Source of the DNA: Mycobacterium sp.
GTDB taxonomy: Bacteria; Actinomycetota; Actinomycetes; Mycobacteriales; Mycobacteriaceae
DNA length: 64,000 nucleotides
Assembly: GCF_002863225.1 (NCBI RefSeq)
Contig: NZ_PKEK01000039.1
Location: 62,001-126,000 of the forward strand
Direction of reading: 5' to 3'
Made by a program: the position numbers and the translations under genes. Below the pieces are notes generated by a model. The model did not search any database, was not told the DNA's origin, and was given only the letters and a program-made list of their open reading frames with translations. Below are positions 52,381 through 61,803 of this stretch, in pieces (positions within the stretch are counted from its first letter, which is position 1; each line of letters starts with the position of its first letter).

Positions 52381-55319
52381 GCGCGCTCACCGACAGCGTC
52401 GCCACCGACGACGCCGCGACCGACGCCATCCCGGTCACGCACCGTGCCGCCGCCCGTCCCCGCTTGCCGCGATTCCTGCGAACATTCGCCGTTCCGATCG
52501 TGCTGCTGTGGATAGCGATCGTCGCGGTCCTCAACACATGCGTTCCTCAACTGGAGGTGGTCGGGAAACTCCGCGCCGTCTCGATGAGCCCGAACGACGC
52601 GCCGGCACTGGTCGCCACCAAGCGAGTCGGTGAGGTGTTCAAGGAGTACAACACCAACAGCAACGTGATGATCGTGCTGGAGGGTGATCGGCCGCTCGGC
52701 GCCGACGCACACGCCTATTACGACCAGATCGTTCGAGAACTTCGCGCCGACGGCAAGCATGTGCAGCATGTTCAAGACTTCTGGGGCGACACGCTGACAG
52801 CTGCGGGCGCGCAGAGCATGGACGGCAAAGCCGCTTACGTCCAGGTCTACATCGCCGGCGACCAAGGCGAAGCCCTGGCCAACGAGTCGGTGCAGGCTGT
52901 CCGCACGACAGTCAAATCCGTGAAAACGCCGCCCGGCGTCCACGCCTACGTGACCGGCCCGGCAGCCACGTCGACGGATCAAAACGCTGTCGGCGACGCC
53001 AGTATGGAGATGATCGAGGGCCTGACCTTCGCTGTCATCACGATCATGCTGCTCCTGGTGTACCGGTCGGTGGTGACGGTGGTCGTCACCCTGGGCATGG
53101 TCGTCCTCGGCCTGTCGGCGGCGCGCGGCATCGTCGCGTTCCTGGGTTACCACCAGGTGTTCGGCCTGACGACCTTTGCGACCAACATGCTGGTGACGCT
53201 CGCGATCGCTGCCGCTACCGACTATTCGATCTTTCTGATCGGGCGGTATCAGGAGGCACGGCGTTCTGGTGAAGACCGAGAATCGGCCTACTACACGATG
53301 TTTGAGGGCACCGCGCACGTCGTGCTGGCGTCCGGCCTGACCATCGCCGGGGCAACGCTGTGCCTGCGTTTCACCCGATTGCCGTACTTCCAGACGATGG
53401 GCATCCCGTTGTCGGTCGGCATGGCGATCGTGGTCGCCGCCGCGCTCACCCTCGGACCTGCGCTGATCTCGATCCTCACCCGTTTCGGCACCGTCCTCGA
53501 ACCCAAGCGGTGGGGCCGTGCGCGCGGGTGGCGACGCGTCGGATCGGCCACGGTGCGCTGGCCCGGGGCGGTGCTGGTGATGGCAACGGCGTTGGCCCTC
53601 GTCGGCCTGCTCACCCTGCCCGGGTACCACACCACCTACAACGACCGCATCTTCCTGCCCGAGGACGTGCCCGCGAACGTGGGAATGGCTGCCGCCGACC
53701 GGCATTTCTCCGACGCCAAGATGAACCCCGAGCTGGTCATGGTCGAAGCCGGTCACGATCTCCGCAACCCCGCCGACTTCCTGGTGATCGACAAGATCGC
53801 CAAAGCCATGGTCCGGGTGCACGGAATCGCACAGGTACAGACCATCACTCGGCCCGACGGCAAACCGATCGAGCACGCGTCGCTGGCCTACACACTGGGC
53901 CAGAGCGGTATCGGTCAGCTGATGAACAACGACTATCAGCAGCGGGTCATCGGCAACACCCTCAAGCAGGCCAACGAGATGCAGACGACCATCGACTCGA
54001 TGACGAAGATGCAGAGCATCACCTTGCAGATGGCCGATGTCACCCGCAAGATGGCCGACAAATTCGCCAATACCTCGGCCCATACCAGCGAAATCCGCGA
54101 CCACCTCGCCGACTTCGACGACTTCTTCCGCCCGATGCGCAGCTACTTCTACTGGGAACACCATTGTTTCGACATTCCGGTGTGCTGGGCACTGCGGTCG
54201 GTCTTCGATTCGCTCGACGGAATCGGCACCTTGTCCGACGACATCGAGGACCTGGTGCCGGACATCAATCGGCTGGCCGAACTGACGCCGCAACTGGCAG
54301 CGCTGATGCCGGCGATGATCCAGACGATGAAAAATCAGAAGGAGTATCTGCTCAACCAGTATCAGGCGCAGAAGGCGCAACAGGATCAGAACATCGCCAC
54401 CCAGCAGAACTCGACCGCGATGGGCCAGGCCTTCGACGCCGCCCGCAACGATGAGACGTTCTATCTGCCGCCCGAGGCGTTCCAGACAGCCGACTTCAAG
54501 CGCGGCATCAAACTGTTCCTCTCGCCCGACGGGCATGCGGTGCGGTTCACGGTCTTCCATCAGGGCGACCCGCTGAGCGAGCAGGGCACCGCGCACATCG
54601 AACCGCTGCGCGTCGCCGCCGCGGACGCGATCAAGGGCACGCCGCTGGAGGGCTCGACCGTGTACATCGGCGGCAGTGCGGCCATGTTCAAGGACATGCA
54701 GCAAGGCGCCGACTATGACTTGATGATCGCCGCGGTCGCCGCGCTGATCTTGATATTCCTGATCATGGTGGTGCTGACCCGGGCCGTCGCGGCCGCGGGA
54801 GTGATCGTGGGAACGGTGGTCCTGAGTCTCGGTGCCTCCTTTGGTCTTTCGGTTCTACTCTGGCAACACTTGATCGGCATTCCGTTGCACTGGATGGTGT
54901 TGCCGATGTCGGTGATCGTCTTGCTGGCCGTCGGCGCCGATTACAACCTCCTGTTGGTTTCTCGAATGAAGGAAGAACTCCACGCCGGACTGCACACCGG
55001 CATCATCCGGTCCATGGCCGGCACCGGTTCGGTGGTGACATCGGCGGGCCTGGTGTTCGCCTTCACGATGATGGGCATGGCGGTCAGCGACCTCACCGTC
55101 ATCGGCCAGGTCGGCACCACCATCGGGCTGGGCCTGCTGTTCGACACCCTGGTGGTCCGATCGTTGATGACACCGTCGCTCGCCGCGCTGCTGGGCCCGT
55201 GGTTCTGGTGGCCACAACGCGTTCGGCTGCGTCCGGTTCCCCAACCCTGGCCTCGCGCCACAGGATTGGCGGCCGATGAGCCCGCGAGGCATTCGAGGAT
55301 GGAATCATCGCAGGTGTGA
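52377..55319 (+). CDS. MmpL-family transporter (RND)
   Basis: A 980-residue RND transporter. The frame is open to 51978, but ATG 52377 overlaps the mmpS stop by 4 bp and starts MSALTDSVA. Twelve membrane segments in two halves surround two periplasmic loops; the proton-relay Asp-Tyr pairs are in [17 protein letters not shown] and [17 protein letters not shown]. Size and the second half resemble MmpL4/L5, which export siderophores, lipids or drugs. The substrate is not determined. Confidence 0.9.
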   Translation: MSALTDSVATDDAATDAIPVTHRAAARPRLPRFLRTFAVPIVLLWIAIVAVLNTCVPQLEVVGKLRAVSMSPNDAPALVATKRVGEVFKEYNTNSNVMIVLEGDRPLGADAHAYYDQIVRELRADGKHVQHVQDFWGDTLTAAGAQSMDGKAAYVQVYIAGDQGEALANESVQAVRTTVKSVKTPPGVHAYVTGPAATSTDQNAVGDASMEMIEGLTFAVITIMLLLVYRSVVTVVVTLGMVVLGLSAARGIVAFLGYHQVFGLTTFATNMLVTLAIAAATDYSIFLIGRYQEARRSGEDRESAYYTMFEGTAHVVLASGLTIAGATLCLRFTRLPYFQTMGIPLSVGMAIVVAAALTLGPALISILTRFGTVLEPKRWGRARGWRRVGSATVRWPGAVLVMATALALVGLLTLPGYHTTYNDRIFLPEDVPANVGMAAADRHFSDAKMNPELVMVEAGHDLRNPADFLVIDKIAKAMVRVHGIAQVQTITRPDGKPIEHASLAYTLGQSGIGQLMNNDYQQRVIGNTLKQANEMQTTIDSMTKMQSITLQMADVTRKMADKFANTSAHTSEIRDHLADFDDFFRPMRSYFYWEHHCFDIPVCWALRSVFDSLDGIGTLSDDIEDLVPDINRLAELTPQLAALMPAMIQTMKNQKEYLLNQYQAQKAQQDQNIATQQNSTAMGQAFDAARNDETFYLPPEAFQTADFKRGIKLFLSPDGHAVRFTVFHQGDPLSEQGTAHIEPLRVAAADAIKGTPLEGSTVYIGGSAAMFKDMQQGADYDLMIAAVAALILIFLIMVVLTRAVAAAGVIVGTVVLSLGASFGLSVLLWQHLIGIPLHWMVLPMSVIVLLAVGADYNLLLVSRMKEELHAGLHTGIIRSMAGTGSVVTSAGLVFAFTMMGMAVSDLTVIGQVGTTIGLGLLFDTLVVRSLMTPSLAALLGPWFWWPQRVRLRPVPQPWPRATGLAADEPARHSRMESSQV

Positions 55320-55981
55320 CACGAGGTGGCTGGACGGGACGGTTGTGGGCTGAAGCCGAGGGCACGTATGCGGCGATCTTGAAGCATCCGTTCCTGGCCG
55401 GCCTGACCGACGGCAGCCTGGACTCCGAACTCTTCGCCCACTACGTCGTTCAGGACGCGCACTACCTACGCGAGTTCGCTCGCACGCTGACCGTTGTGGG
55501 CAGCAAGGCGCCGACGCATACCGGTGTCGGCATGTTCGCCCGGCACGCCGCCAGTACCGCCGAAGTCGAACTCGCCCTGCACGAGTCGCTGCTACCCGAA
55601 CTGGGAATCACGAACGTCGACACCGTGCCGGTCGCGCCCACCACCCTCGCCTACGCGAGTTATCTGTTGGCCACTGCTCACCACGGCACGTTCGTCGACG
55701 GGCTCGCCGCGGTGCTGCCGTGCTACTGGATTTACGCCGAGGTGGGCGCCGAGCTGCTCGAGCACGGTTCGCCTGACCCGCGCTACCAGCGCTGGATCGA
55801 CACCTACGCCGACGACGAATACCAGACCATCGTCGCCGAAGTGTTGGCGCTGGCCGACCACGTCGGCCTCGACCTGTCCGTCGCCGACGAGGCCCGCGCC
55901 CGAACGCATTTCGCCACCACCGCCCGCTACGAGTGGATGTTCTGGGACGCCGCGTGGCGCCGTGAGGTGTGGCCTGTCTGA
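55316..55981 (+). CDS. TenA-family thiaminase/aminopyrimidine aminohydrolase
   Basis: A 221-residue helical protein. The catalytic Cys136 is in [12 protein letters not shown], the Glu in that same helix, and the C-terminal Tyr/Glu region is in [13 protein letters not shown]. It belongs to the TenA_C branch, which salvages thiamin breakdown products. GTG 55316 overlaps the mmpL stop by 4 bp (GTGA), so it is translated with the transporter. This linkage is unusual, because no other thiamin gene is nearby. Confidence 0.85.
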   Translation: MTRGGWTGRLWAEAEGTYAAILKHPFLAGLTDGSLDSELFAHYVVQDAHYLREFARTLTVVGSKAPTHTGVGMFARHAASTAEVELALHESLLPELGITNVDTVPVAPTTLAYASYLLATAHHGTFVDGLAAVLPCYWIYAEVGAELLEHGSPDPRYQRWIDTYADDEYQTIVAEVLALADHVGLDLSVADEARARTHFATTARYEWMFWDAAWRREVWPV

Positions 55982-55994
55982 CGACGCGGCAGAA

Positions 55995-56735
55995 CTAGAT
56001 CGCCGCGGTGCCGCCGTCGACCACCAATTCAATGCCATTGACGTAGCTCGAGTCGTCCGAGGCGAGGAACAATGCGGCCGAGGCGATCTCCTCGGGGCGG
56101 CCCATCTCTCCGCGCGGAATCAGGGATTCGAACTGCGCCTTGGTCTCCTCGTCGAACAACTCCTCCTGCTTCGCGGTGGCCACCTGGCCGGGGGTCAGCA
56201 CGTTGACCCTGATCCTCCGGTCCTTCAACTCGGACACCCACACCCGTGCGTAGGCCGGCAGCAGGGCCTTGCTCGCCGCATACACGCTCCACTCGGGATA
56301 GCCCTTGAGTGAGGCGTTCGACCCGGTCATGAAGATCGAGCCACCATCGTTGAACAGCGGCAGCGCCTTTTGAACCGTGAATAATGTGCCGCGGGCGTTC
56401 AACCGGAACGTGGCGTCGAAATGCTCCTCGGTAATCTCGCCGAGCCTGCCCTGCTCGCCCGTCCCCGCACTGGCCCACAGCACGTCGATCGCGCCTTTTT
56501 CCTCCATGACCGTGTCGAACAAGCGGTCCAGATCGTCGAGGTCCGCGGAATCGGCTTGCACGCCGGTCACATTCCGGCCGATCAGCGCCACGGCGTCATC
56601 CAGCGCGTCCTTCCGCCGGCCCGTGATGAAGACGTAAGCGCCCTCGTCCACGAACAACCTGGCACCCGCCAGCGCCAAACCACTTGTCGCGGCCGTGATT
56701 ACCGCAACCTTGCCATCGAGCTTTCCCACGACCAC
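55995..56735 (-). CDS. SDR family oxidoreductase
   Basis: A 246-residue short-chain dehydrogenase. The catalytic Ser is in MTGSNAS, and YAASKA contains the Tyr and Lys. The dinucleotide motif, usually TGxxxGIG, is TAATSGLALA, with Gly replaced by Ala at two positions, so cofactor binding may be weak or altered. GGxxxGxP-like end segment NGIELVVDGGTAA. It diverges from a TetR gene, and its promoter carries direct repeats (56755-56829). Confidence 0.8.
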   Translation of the reverse strand: MVVGKLDGKVAVITAATSGLALAGARLFVDEGAYVFITGRRKDALDDAVALIGRNVTGVQADSADLDDLDRLFDTVMEEKGAIDVLWASAGTGEQGRLGEITEEHFDATFRLNARGTLFTVQKALPLFNDGGSIFMTGSNASLKGYPEWSVYAASKALLPAYARVWVSELKDRRIRVNVLTPGQVATAKQEELFDEETKAQFESLIPRGEMGRPEEIASAALFLASDDSSYVNGIELVVDGGTAAI

Positions 56736-56754
56736 TCCCGCCGTTCGAGTTTCT

Positions 56755-56829
56755 TATGTACACCGCTCTGAGTACCTAATGTAGCGACGAGTTGCTCGTA
56801 CCGCAAGCTATGTACACCGATTCGTACCA
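56755..56829. promoter_or_regulatory. Direct repeats TATGTACACCG between SDR and TetR genes
   Basis: TATGTACACCG occurs at 56755-56765 and 56809-56819, each followed within 8-10 nt by a second GTAC (GTAC-n10-GTAC and GTAC-n8-GTAC). On the plus strand TACGCT (56838-56843) is a -10 box 6 nt before GTG 56850. A TetR dimer binding both repeats would control both genes. Confidence 0.5.
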
Positions 56830-56849
56830 AACCGAGCTACGCTGAGTGG

Positions 56850-57428
56850 GTGACGGAGTTGGAGAAGGGGCCGCGCGGCTTGCGCCGTGGCCGGGGCGCA
56901 CGGGAGCGTATTCTCGGCGCCTCGCATCAACTGTTCCGCGATCAGGGCATCAACTGCACCGGCTTGGATCAGCTGTGCTCAGTGGCCCAGGTGTCGAAAC
57001 GCACGTTCTACCAACACTTCACCGGCAAAGATGAGCTGATCGCCGAACATCTGCGCCGATTCGATCCCGACCTCCTGCCCGAGGTGTTCGACCGCACCGA
57101 CCTCACACCCCGCGAACGGCTGCTGGCCGCCTTCGACATCCACGGGCCGCTGTGCCCGTTCATCGCGGCAGCCGTTGAAATCAACGACCCCACCCACCCC
57201 GCGCGGGTGTGGGCCTGCGATTACAAGAAAGCCTTCGCCGCGCGCTTCACCGACGCCGCCCGGGACGCCGGTGCGACCGACCCCGAACAGCTCGGCGAAC
57301 AATTGGCACTGCTGCTGGACGGCGCCTCGGCCCGCAACCGCGTGCTCAACTCCGACACCTTCGCCACCGCCGCCTCCATCGCGGCAGTGCTCATCGACAA
57401 CGCCATCCCCGCCGCACCGCCCGGTTGA
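56850..57428 (+). CDS. TetR-family regulator
   Basis: A 192-residue TetR protein. The helix-turn-helix is GINCTGLDQLCSVAQVSKRTFYQHFTGKDELI. The C-terminal domain has CPFIAAAVEINDPTHP, as in the LmrA/YxaF-like group. GTG 56850 lies 6 nt after a possible -10 box (TACGCT), so the transcript may be leaderless. Divergent from an SDR gene, which it probably represses. Confidence 0.9.
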   Translation: MTELEKGPRGLRRGRGARERILGASHQLFRDQGINCTGLDQLCSVAQVSKRTFYQHFTGKDELIAEHLRRFDPDLLPEVFDRTDLTPRERLLAAFDIHGPLCPFIAAAVEINDPTHPARVWACDYKKAFAARFTDAARDAGATDPEQLGEQLALLLDGASARNRVLNSDTFATAASIAAVLIDNAIPAAPPG

Positions 57429-57486
57429 CCCCAAATGAGTTGGGCGGCATCATGTCTTCCTTCAAGATGACATTCGAGGGCGTGCG

Positions 57487-57738
57487 TCAGGTGAGCAAAT
57501 CCCGCCATCTCGGGTGCCAGAGGAGCCAGACAGGTAACGATGGCCCGTGGCTGGATGCGTCGGACACGTTGCCGGAGAGGTGTTTCCAGCCACTTCGTCG
57601 CCGTTCCCAGACACCGCCGTAGTCGGCACCGAAGGGGCTCTGGTTGAAGCCTTCTCGTACCACGGAGAGCAGCGGAAGTGATGCCAGTTCGTCTCGGCTG
57701 TCGATCGACTGCAGTGGTATCGCCATGTGCGATTTCAT
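57487..57738 (-). CDS. Hypothetical protein, 83 residues
   Basis: ATG 57738 follows AAAGGAG with 7-nt spacing. The product begins MKSHMAIPLQSIDSRDEL and has a central FNQSPFGADYGGVWERR, then a Trp-rich end (WLLWHPRWRD). No family is recognised. It is 71 bp downstream of the alpha/beta hydrolase gene in the same direction. Confidence 0.5.
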   Translation of the reverse strand: MKSHMAIPLQSIDSRDELASLPLLSVVREGFNQSPFGADYGGVWERRRSGWKHLSGNVSDASSHGPSLPVWLLWHPRWRDLLT

Positions 57739-57809
57739 CCTGCTGCTCCTTTCTCTCCTAGTCCCGTCGACCGGCAGTTGAAGCGAGTCGCGGCGCGGAT
57801 CGGGCGGCG

Positions 57810-58574
57810 TCATGGGATGGGCCGCGGAATTGATTCGGCGATCACCCGGGCACAGAGGGCCGGATCGTCGATCATCGGTACGTGGCCCACGTCGGGCAGC
57901 GTGATGAATCGTGCCTGGGGCAGCCGGCAGCGCGCGGCGGGCCCGAAGACCGACGGCGGAATGATGCGATCTTGCGCCGACCAGGCAACGGTGATCGGGC
58001 AGTGATCGGATTGAAGTGGCTGCAGGCTCTCGGTGGTGTCAAGTAGATCGTCGGCGGCTTCGCATCCGACGATGTCTCGGTAAGCGTCGACGGCTCGACC
58101 GACACTCAGACGCTCGGCGTGCTCGGCGACGTCCCGCAAGGTGCGCCGGCGCAGCGGCCCGAATCTCAGCAGCAAAGGTATGAGATAGCGGTTTGCATCG
58201 GCGAATCGTTTGGTGCGGCGCAGTCTGTCGCGGCTGTGATGGCGGGTCTCGCCCGGGTTCCACAGCCCGGTAGGGGACAGCGCGCACACCGAGCGGGCGC
58301 GGCCCCGTCGAGCGAGTTCGATTGCCATCCACCCACCCATCGAATTACCGGCGACGTGAACGGTGGCGAGATCGTGGTCGTCGAGCAGTGATTCGGTGGC
58401 GTCAGTGAGCGCCCGGATCGTCGCCTGTCCCGATATTTCCGGACCGCCGCGATGCCCGGCCGCGGTAGGCACGATGAGCTCGAACCGCTCAGCGAGCAGG
58501 GGCGTGACGTCAGCCCATACCGCGGCCGACATGGCGGCGCCGTGGAGCAGCAACAGCGGGGCTTTGGGGGTCAT
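57810..58574 (-). CDS. Alpha/beta hydrolase (paralogue of 47336-48103)
   Basis: A 254-residue hydrolase with LLLLHGAAMSAAVWAD, the nucleophile Ser in AGNSMGGW, the acid Asp in SAQDRIIPP and the His in DVGHVPM. It shares long stretches with the 47336-48103 protein (AGNSMGGWxAIELARRGRAxSVCALSP and GHVPMID segments). ATG 58574 (MTPKAPLLL) is the matching start. Its neighbours are unrelated, so the duplicate was carried alone. Confidence 0.8.
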   Translation of the reverse strand: MTPKAPLLLLHGAAMSAAVWADVTPLLAERFELIVPTAAGHRGGPEISGQATIRALTDATESLLDDHDLATVHVAGNSMGGWMAIELARRGRARSVCALSPTGLWNPGETRHHSRDRLRRTKRFADANRYLIPLLLRFGPLRRRTLRDVAEHAERLSVGRAVDAYRDIVGCEAADDLLDTTESLQPLQSDHCPITVAWSAQDRIIPPSVFGPAARCRLPQARFITLPDVGHVPMIDDPALCARVIAESIPRPIP

Positions 58575-58768
58575 GGTCCTCGAAGGGTCGGCGGCGGTCT
58601 GCCTCTGGTTCCGGGGGTCATCGAACCCGGCCGAGCACCCGGGGCGGTCGCGATGGCGTTGCTCTTTCGCACTGCACAGCGCGCTGTCCAAAGCCCTCAT
58701 CGGCCGATGCTAACAGTCGTTGGTTTCACTACACTTGTTAATTATCGTAGGAATGTCATACTCCTCGG

Positions 58769-59359
58769 GTGGACGTCAAGGTCGACTCGACACCGGCCGA
58801 TCGGGCCGCTGACCGCCGGGTACGCCGGTCACGCGCCGCTCTGATGCGGGCCGCGGTCGAAGTGGTCATCGAGCGCGATACCGCCAACATCACCGTCTCC
58901 GAGATAGCCGATGCCGCCGACGTCAGCCGCCCACTGCTGTACCAGCACTTCCATGACCGCGACACGTTGCTGCTGGAAGCCGCTCTCGACTTGGCCGAGC
59001 GCGAACTCATGCCGCAGATCACCCGGGAACCACGACTGGAAGTCGTCGTCGAGCACTTCGCTCAGCACCGGCGGTTCTACCGAGCAATCCTGAAAAGTTC
59101 ACGGTCCTACGACCTGACGCACGCGCTGAATACGATGCTCGGCCCGTTCAACCAGTCGCTGATCGATCTGGTGTCGAGAGACCGGCTCGAACCGCATGGC
59201 GTCGAGGACCTGACTCTCTTCATCGCCGGAGGCTTGTCCACCGTCATCAACACGTGGCTGATCGAGACTCCCGACCCTCTCGACGTGCCTGCCTTCACTC
59301 AGCGACTTCTGAAGATCCTGCCGCGTCTCGCCGACATCGGCGCGGTCGAACTACCGTGA
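58769..59359 (+). CDS. TetR-family regulator
   Basis: A 196-residue TetR protein with helix-turn-helix DTANITVSEIADAADVSRPLLYQHFHDRDTLLLEA. The C-terminal domain has HHHxxx-poor helices, including SLIDLVSRD and FIAGGLSTVINTWL. GTG 58769 is used. Its end overlaps the DUF4383 gene (59351) by 9 bp in the convergent direction. The alpha/beta hydrolase gene (divergent, start 58574) is the nearest target. Confidence 0.85.
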   Translation: MDVKVDSTPADRAADRRVRRSRAALMRAAVEVVIERDTANITVSEIADAADVSRPLLYQHFHDRDTLLLEAALDLAERELMPQITREPRLEVVVEHFAQHRRFYRAILKSSRSYDLTHALNTMLGPFNQSLIDLVSRDRLEPHGVEDLTLFIAGGLSTVINTWLIETPDPLDVPAFTQRLLKILPRLADIGAVELP

Positions 59360-59854
59360 GACATTCGAGGCGCTCACCTGTCCGACAGCAGCAGTGTCGG
59401 ATCGACGCCCGAACAATCCCAGACCCAGCCCGATCATCGCGACGGCCAGCCCCAGATGCAGCCAATTGTCGGCGTTGTTGAACGGAACGAAATCGAGGCT
59501 TTTGCCGGGTTCGACGAGCAACCCGTAGATCCAGAGCAGCAAATAGACGATGCCCCCGCCAATCAGATAGCCCTGCGCCCGACCGAAATGCCGCGCTGAC
59601 CTGACACCGGCGACGCCGAAACCCAGGTGCACGATATTGTGCAGGACCGAGACGTTGAATATCCCGAAAAGCATTGCCCCGGAGTGGTGGCCGGCAAAAG
59701 CGAGCTGGTCGTAGTGCGTTGTGCAGCCGGGTATGAACCCCAGTACACCGACCACGAGAAATACTGTCCCCACGGCTGCCGCCGCGATCTGAGCCGGCGC
59801 CCACCGCATAGGCAATCGGAACTCAGTGGAGTTGGCGACTTCGTGAGTTGGCAT
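59351..59854 (-). CDS. DUF4383 membrane protein
   Basis: A 167-residue protein with four membrane helices (about residues 24-42, 58-78, 96-112 and 132-150). Conserved DUF4383 features are NVSVLHNIVHLGFGVAG and the ADNWLHLGLA helix end. Such actinobacterial proteins are DoxX-like and of unknown role. The 5' part is polar. It overlaps the TetR gene end by 9 bp. Confidence 0.85.
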   Translation of the reverse strand: MPTHEVANSTEFRLPMRWAPAQIAAAAVGTVFLVVGVLGFIPGCTTHYDQLAFAGHHSGAMLFGIFNVSVLHNIVHLGFGVAGVRSARHFGRAQGYLIGGGIVYLLLWIYGLLVEPGKSLDFVPFNNADNWLHLGLAVAMIGLGLGLFGRRSDTAAVGQVSASNVSR

Positions 59855-60433
59855 GGTAGAGAGTCTCTTTCGACTGATCGGTGGAGCTAGGGTGTCGGAT
59901 CCGGTGCCGACGGTTTGGTACGCGACAGTGCGCCGTCAGGCACCGACAGGTGGGGTCGAGGCAAGTGGGAGCGCAATCCCACACGAAAAGCCGTCCACTT
60001 CAGGTGATTTGACGGCTCAGGCAGCATCGACCGCGGTGATCTCGTCGGCACGTCCGGCGTGAGTGTCTACTCGGCGGGGCCAGCGGCGAACCGGAGGCCT
60101 CGACCCGGACCGGGCTGGGCGTTCAGCGCTACCCACGCTACACCCGGCGAGCCGACGTGCCACGAGAAATTTGTGGCGCACGACCCTCGGTGTTGAGGTC
60201 AAGTCCAGCGGCGTGGCAGCCGGTCATGAGTGGGTGTACCGTCAAAATTGCTGAGACCGCAGCCAGTCCGGGAAGAGCCAGCAGTTCTGCGTTGGCTTAG
60301 TTGAGTCGAAGACTCGTGCCGAACATTCGCTCGCCAATCGTCCGTCTCGAATCCTGCCGCGATCACGCGCCAATCCCCCAATCCGCTTGCTGCACAGAGA
60401 TTTTCATTTGAGAACCAAAATTCAGGAGATGCC
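59855..60433. other. Gene-free region upstream of SRPBCC gene
   Basis: A 579-bp region with only short open frames that lack credible starts. Its lower-GC right end (60380-60433) should hold the SRPBCC promoter; a CAGGAG ribosome site lies just before ATG 60434. No RNA structure or repeat was recognised. Confidence 0.5.
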
Positions 60434-60892
60434 ATGACTTCAGTAATCGAGTCGGTGGACGTAGAGGTGCCGATTGCGGCGGCCTACAACCAGTGGACGC
60501 AGTTCGAGTCCTTCCCCGAGTTCATGGGCGGCGTCGAGCAGATCACCCAGACCGACGACCAACACACCCACTGGGTGACGAACATCGGTGGCGCGCATCG
60601 CGAGTTCGATACCAAGATCACCGAGCAACACCCCGAGGAGCGGGTGGCGTGGCAAAGCACGGACGGCACCACTCACGCCGGTGTGATCACGTTTCATCGT
60701 CTCGGCGAAAAGCAGACCCGAGTCACGGCGCAGATCGACTGGGAACCAGAGGGTTTTGTCGAAACGGCCGGCGCATTGTTGGGCATCGACGATCGTCAGG
60801 TGAAATCGGACCTGAAACGGTTCAAGGAGTACATCGAGTCGCGCGGTAGCGAGACCGGTGAATGGCGCGGCGACGTCCCCGCCGGATCCTGA
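60434..60892 (+). CDS. SRPBCC/polyketide cyclase-like protein
   Basis: A 152-residue START-like barrel. SVDVEVPIAAAYNQWTQFESFPEFM is the family opening, with YNQWTQFESFP, and the end helix SDLKRFKEYIE. It binds a hydrophobic ligand; homologues in mycobacteria are membrane-stress-associated. ATG 60434 follows CAGGAG. It lies 43 bp upstream of the Sdh1-type iron-sulfur subunit gene on the same strand and may be co-transcribed with it. Confidence 0.85.
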   Translation: MTSVIESVDVEVPIAAAYNQWTQFESFPEFMGGVEQITQTDDQHTHWVTNIGGAHREFDTKITEQHPEERVAWQSTDGTTHAGVITFHRLGEKQTRVTAQIDWEPEGFVETAGALLGIDDRQVKSDLKRFKEYIESRGSETGEWRGDVPAGS

Positions 60893-60935
60893 CGCAGCCA
60901 AAGGACCACGCCCGCGAACAACCGAATGAGGGTTC

Positions 60936-61685
60936 ATGACTGAGACCGAACGGTGTATGCGGGTGTGGCGTGGTGACCAAGCCGGCGGCGCACTGCGGGA
61001 CTTCACCGTCGAGGTCAACGAAGGCGAGGTGGTGCTCGACATCATTCTTCGCCTGCAGCAGACCCAGACACCCGACCTCGCTGTGCGGTGGAACTGCAAG
61101 GCGGGCAAATGCGGATCGTGTTCGGCAGAGATCAACGGCATTCCCCGGTTGATGTGTATGACCCGGATGTCGGGCTTCGCCGAGGGCGATGTCATCACCA
61201 TCACACCGCTCAGGGCGTTCCCGGTGATCCGTGACCTGGTCACCGATGTCTCGTTCAACTACGCGAAGGCCCGCGAGATACCAGCGTTCGCTCCACCGAA
61301 GGACGTACAACCGGGTGAATACCGAATGGCGCAAGCCGATATCGAGCGGTCGCAAGAGTTTCGCAAATGCATCGAATGCTTCCTGTGCCAAGACGTCTGC
61401 CACGTGATCCGCGACCACGACGAAAACAAGGAAGCCTTCGCGGGCCCGCGCCATCTGATGCGCATCGCCGAGCTGGAAATGCATCCGTTGGACACCGTTG
61501 ACCGACGCAAACAGGCGCAGGACGAGCACGGGCTCGGCTACTGCAACATCACCAAGTGCTGTACGCAGGTCTGCCCCGAGGGCATCAAGATCACCGACAA
61601 CGCGCTTATCCCGATGAAGGAACGCGTCGTCGACCGCCAATACACGCCCCGGGTGTGGTTGGGAAACAAGCTGTTTCAACGTTAA
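60936..61685 (+). CDS. Succinate dehydrogenase/fumarate reductase iron-sulfur subunit (Sdh1 type)
   Basis: A 249-residue iron-sulfur protein. The [2Fe-2S] domain has WNCKAGKCGSC and a distal Cys in RLMCMT. The C-terminal domain carries CIECFLCQDVC and CCTQVCPEGIK for the [4Fe-4S] and [3Fe-4S] clusters. The sequence closely resembles M. tuberculosis Rv0247c as I recall it. No flavoprotein or membrane-anchor subunit gene lies beside it, so this copy is orphaned in the window. Confidence 0.9.
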   Translation: MTETERCMRVWRGDQAGGALRDFTVEVNEGEVVLDIILRLQQTQTPDLAVRWNCKAGKCGSCSAEINGIPRLMCMTRMSGFAEGDVITITPLRAFPVIRDLVTDVSFNYAKAREIPAFAPPKDVQPGEYRMAQADIERSQEFRKCIECFLCQDVCHVIRDHDENKEAFAGPRHLMRIAELEMHPLDTVDRRKQAQDEHGLGYCNITKCCTQVCPEGIKITDNALIPMKERVVDRQYTPRVWLGNKLFQR

Positions 61686-61803
61686 CCGGTCGGCGGACTG
61701 CGACCGCGCTGAAAACATTGCTGCAACAGCTAGGTGTGAAAACCACCCGCCGGGGGGTAGACCGAAGCGTGGCGCTGACAACGGTCTCAAGACGGGGCCC
61801 ATC

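Noticed and set aside
52356..54704. 782-codon open frame on the minus strand opposite mmpL
   Set aside because: It mirrors the transporter and is rich in His, Arg and Val. No motif supports it.
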